From an uncultured bacterium (lineage in GTDB: Bacteria; Planctomycetota; UBA1135; GCA-002686595): a stretch of DNA of 9,563 nucleotides. The position numbers and the translations under genes were made by a program. The notes beneath the pieces are model-generated. The model was not told the origin of the DNA, ran no database searches, and saw only the letters and a list, made by a program, of their open reading frames with translations. The stretch covers positions 1-9,563 of the forward strand of contig CAJXRJ010000245.1 in NCBI GenBank assembly GCA_913058555.1, written 5' to 3'. Positions 6,847 to 9,563 of this stretch are shown here, in pieces; position 1 is the stretch's first letter, and the number at the start of each line of letters is the position of its first letter.

Positions 6847-8466
6847 ATGCTCGCCTCTTTCACCATTGCCCTGCTCGGCACGCTTCCAACCGCTCCCCTC
6901 GCCGACCTGTTCGTGGATGCCGCGGCCAATTGTCTCAACGGAACAGGCTCGGCCGCGTCGCCCTTTTGCACCATCGGCGAGGCACTGGCCGTGGCCGTGA
7001 GCGGCGACGTCATCCGCATTGCCCCAGGCACCTACCCCGAGGAGCTAACCGTCAATACCGACGTACAGCTATTGGCACAGGGCGCACCCGGCAGCGTCGT
7101 GCTGGATGGACAGTCGTCCCGCAACCTGCTCACGGTGGAGTCCGGCGCGACCGTCACGGTGAGCGGCCTTTGGCTGAAGAACGCCTCCGGCTCTGGGTCC
7201 AATGCCAAAGGGAACGTGGTCAATCGCGGCGGCTTGACGTTGCGAAACTCGACGATTAGCAACTCGCGAATGAACGGTTGCTGTGGGCGCGCCATCATCT
7301 TTGATGAACCAGGTTCCCAGGGACTCGCCTTCGAACAATGTACCGTCCGGAACAACTACATCAACGGCAGCTCCGCCTCGGTCATACGTAGCTACGGCAC
7401 CGCTGGGCTAACGATTCGGAACAGCTCGGTCATCGACAACTACGCCTACGTGGGACCGACCATCCGAGCCGGACTGGCGCCGGTGCTCATCGAGGGCTCC
7501 TTCTTCGAATCCTCGAGCTACCAAACGGGCGCCGCCATCCAGGCGCGGGACGCGGACCTTGCGCTTCGCAATACGACCATCACGGGCACGCGCACCACGG
7601 CCCTCAATGTGAGCGGGAACAGCGGCTATCAACTCATCGAGAACTCGACGCTCACGAACGATGGCACGTCGATCCGCGTGAGTGGAACGAGCGTCCCCCG
7701 CGTACGGGGCTCAGTCCTCGGCGCAGCAGCCTCCTTCAGCGCGTCCGTCAGCGTGACTGGCACGTTCCTTTCCCTTGGCTACAACTTAGTGGAGAGGGCG
7801 GACCCCACGAGCTCCGGATTCGTGGACGGCGTGCTGGGCGACCAAGTCGGGTCCATCAGCCAACCCATCGATCCGATGCTCGACGCAGCCGCTGACCATG
7901 GTGGGCCGACGCGCTCGCGCCTCCCCCTACCCGGGTCCCCGGCCATCGATGCGGGTCACCCCACGGACTTCCTTAGCTTCGATCAGAACGGATTCCCAAG
8001 GGCTCTCGGCGGCTCGGACATTGGCGCAACCGAACTTCCCGTCGGGCTCATCGTGATCTGCACATCGGTCCCGAACTCGACCGGCGACATCGCACGCCTG
8101 CGCATCACGGGCTCCGGCGATCTGAGCCGCAACGCATTCGAGCTCTTCGTGGACCGTGTTCCGCCGGGGATGACGGGGCTCTTCCTGAACGCCAATGCCC
8201 AGGGCTTCGTGGCGAACCCTGGGGGCAGCACCGGCAACCTCTGCCTCGGGGGTGCCATCGGCCGATTCGTGGGGCCGGGCCAGGTGCAAACGTCCGGCGC
8301 CGAGGGTCAGCTACGGCTGCGGGTGGACCTGACGGCGATCCCCCAAGGTGCAGGCACCGTCGCGGCCATGGCCGGTCAGGGCTGGGTCTTCCAGAGCTGG
8401 TTCAGGGACACGGCCCTTGGCGTCGCCACGTCAAACTTCAGCACCGCCAAGGGCCTCTTCTTCTAA
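6847..8466 (+). CDS. Secreted parallel beta-helix protein with conserved C-terminal domain
   Basis: This is a 539-residue extracellular or surface protein with no visible catalytic motif. A signal peptide covers about 1-19 (ALLGTLPTAPLA before DLFVD), with an unusually uncharged start. Next is a DUF1565-like opening (CTIGEAL at 41-47, GDVIRIAPGTYPEEL at 53-67). A right-handed beta-helix follows, seen as coils at 24-30 residue steps: RNSTI (133), EQCTV (163), RNSSV (191), EGSFF (216), RNTTI (241) and ENSTL (265). A 'choice-of-anchor Q'-like segment lies at about 309-397 (HGGPTRSRLPLPGSPAIDAG, then FPRALGGSDIGATEL). The end, 403-539, is a separate domain with C405, PNSTG, NPGG, LCLGGAIGR (C466), AMAG and QSWFRD, homologous to the end of the neighbouring - strand protein. 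Beta-helix proteins of this kind often bind or cleave polysaccharides, but nothing here fixes a function. The ATG at 6847 has no SD (CCCACC precedes it), and no other start codon nearby gives a signal peptide. Confidence 0.9.
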   Translation: MLASFTIALLGTLPTAPLADLFVDAAANCLNGTGSAASPFCTIGEALAVAVSGDVIRIAPGTYPEELTVNTDVQLLAQGAPGSVVLDGQSSRNLLTVESGATVTVSGLWLKNASGSGSNAKGNVVNRGGLTLRNSTISNSRMNGCCGRAIIFDEPGSQGLAFEQCTVRNNYINGSSASVIRSYGTAGLTIRNSSVIDNYAYVGPTIRAGLAPVLIEGSFFESSSYQTGAAIQARDADLALRNTTITGTRTTALNVSGNSGYQLIENSTLTNDGTSIRVSGTSVPRVRGSVLGAAASFSASVSVTGTFLSLGYNLVERADPTSSGFVDGVLGDQVGSISQPIDPMLDAAADHGGPTRSRLPLPGSPAIDAGHPTDFLSFDQNGFPRALGGSDIGATELPVGLIVICTSVPNSTGDIARLRITGSGDLSRNAFELFVDRVPPGMTGLFLNANAQGFVANPGGSTGNLCLGGAIGRFVGPGQVQTSGAEGQLRLRVDLTAIPQGAGTVAAMAGQGWVFQSWFRDTALGVATSNFSTAKGLFF

Positions 8467-8490
8467 CGTGCCTTCACGGCCGGGCTCAGG

Positions 8491-9563
8491 TCACTGGAGC
8501 ACGATCGACGCGGAGCTTGAGAAGTTGCTCCCCGCGAAGGTGGCCACATCCCGGTACCAAGCCTGGTAGTGCCACTCTTCACCCGCCATGGCCGACACGC
8601 CCCCATTGCGAATGGGTAGGTCCGTCATGTCGATGCCGAGGTGGATCCTGCCGAAGCCGTCCGCCTGGAGAACCTCCCCCGGGCGCGCGTAGCGGCCGAT
8701 CGGGCCGCCAAGGCAAAGAACTCCATCAGCGCCACCCGGATTCGGCACGGAGCCTACGGTCCTGCTCGTGACGAAGATCGCCGGCGCCTGGGCGGGCAGA
8801 CCAGTGGCGAATAGCGTCACTCGATTGTCGCCGAGCATCGGACTGCCGTGGGCCGCGGGGATCGCCGGGCTGCCTGTCGAGTTCGGCGTCCCCGGGCAAC
8901 GGGGAGTGCTCAGCTCATGGATGACGATCCGCCCAATCCAGCCGCGGTTCTCCGAGAACGACACAGGGGACCAGCGCGAGCCACCGAGAATCAGGTTGCC
9001 CTCGCTATCCATCAGGAGGTCTTCGATCTCTGGAAGCGGCGAGGAGATTTCGTCGAGGTTGACCGTGGAAAGGACGGCGCCGGATGCGCTTAAGCGAACA
9101 AGGACGACGTGGTCCACCGTGCTCGACCCGCCATCGGTGCCGCAGACGAGCCACTCACCGTTCGGTTGGTGAAGGACAGTGCTTGTATAGCTCATCTGGG
9201 GCAGCGGTGTCGCCCAGTCCAGAGCCCCCATGGAATCCACGTGCCCCACCCATCCAGCTCCTGAGTCGGCTCCCACGAACGCGGCCCCACCGGCATCGTC
9301 CGCGGCCATGTCATACGGAAACGGTGCGCCGGGTAAGTCCACGGACCAAAGCTTGGCTCCGGTACTGCTCAGCCGTACCGCCACCCTCGTTCTCACGGAG
9401 CCCACCGTTCGCACACCAAGGGCAATCACCCCCCCGGCTCCGTCCTGATCTGCCTCGACAAGGTAGAGCGTCGCCCCGGCCACGCCATAGCTCCAGCCCC
9501 ACATGAGCTGGCCGCTCGAGTCGAATCGTGCGACCAGAGCATCCTTGTCGCCCTGGACCGGCA
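8491..9563 (-). CDS. Secreted beta-propeller-like protein, 5' end beyond window
   Basis: The 3' part of a gene that runs off the right edge; the frame is open to 9563, so the ATG at 9504 is internal and not the start. The visible part has SBBP/delta-60-like propeller repeats at roughly 45-50 residues: DALVARFDSSGQLMW just before that ATG, then (counting from that Met) VAVRLSSTGAKLW (41-53), GWVGHVDSMGALDW (84-97), VVLVRLSASGAVL (133-145) and GWIGRI (188-193). From 201 to the end (337) there is a domain with C203, PGTPNSTG, NPGG, LCLGGPIGR (C264), AMAG and QAWYRD, clearly homologous to the end of the beta-helix protein next door. A signal peptide would be expected upstream but cannot be seen. 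It is probably an exported surface protein; the ligand is unknown. The gene ends 24 bp from its convergent neighbour, with no strong terminator between. Confidence 0.9.
   Translation of the reverse strand, partial: PVQGDKDALVARFDSSGQLMWGWSYGVAGATLYLVEADQDGAGGVIALGVRTVGSVRTRVAVRLSSTGAKLWSVDLPGAPFPYDMAADDAGGAAFVGADSGAGWVGHVDSMGALDWATPLPQMSYTSTVLHQPNGEWLVCGTDGGSSTVDHVVLVRLSASGAVLSTVNLDEISSPLPEIEDLLMDSEGNLILGGSRWSPVSFSENRGWIGRIVIHELSTPRCPGTPNSTGSPAIPAAHGSPMLGDNRVTLFATGLPAQAPAIFVTSRTVGSVPNPGGADGVLCLGGPIGRYARPGEVLQADGFGRIHLGIDMTDLPIRNGGVSAMAGEEWHYQAWYRDVATFAGSNFSSSASIVLQ

Noticed and set aside
8467..8478. Small hairpin CGTG-CCTT-CACG between the convergent genes
   Set aside because: A 4-bp stem without a T run is too weak to call a terminator.

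Overview
The window is G+C-rich DNA (about 65% by eye) that most likely comes from a member of the Planctomycetota. The main evidence is a two-gene module encoding a PSCyt1/DUF1549/DUF1553 c-type-cytochrome-like protein and a Tat-exported DUF1501 protein, which is characteristic of Planctomycetota and some Verrucomicrobiota. Two large secreted proteins with a shared C-terminal domain also fit. From memory, similar tails are common in deep-branching planctomycetes of the 'Poly30' type, but I could not check this here.

Layout. Bases 1-44 are not genomic. They are an Illumina Nextera i7 index plus the Read 2 transposase adapter, so the window starts at an untrimmed contig end. Bases 45-953 contain no confident gene. 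At 569-902 there is a signal-peptide-like reading frame interrupted by a 13-bp tandem duplication. A proton-coupled oligopeptide transporter (POT/PTR2 family) follows at 954-2600 on the + strand, starting at TTG. A 34-bp perfect palindrome at 2624-2657 separates it from the convergent module and probably terminates transcription from both sides. The module reads leftward: the cytochrome-like gene (start near 6609, end 4126) and then the DUF1501 gene (4126-2684), joined by a TGATG stop/start overlap. A 237-bp divergent region precedes a secreted beta-helix protein (6847-8466, + strand). This protein meets, tail to tail with a 24-bp gap, the 3' part of a secreted beta-propeller-like protein (8491 to beyond 9563, - strand).

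How the genes relate. The two module genes are almost certainly co-transcribed and translationally coupled, and both products act outside the cytoplasm; their reaction is unknown. The transporter is convergent to them, so it is a neighbour and not an operon partner. The beta-helix and beta-propeller proteins have unrelated N-terminal parts but homologous C-terminal domains of about 135 residues. This is the most interesting item here, because it suggests a shared surface-sorting or attachment module. A second pattern is that two genes carry a Shine-Dalgarno-like sequence exactly in the loop of a small hairpin ending 3 nt before a start codon.
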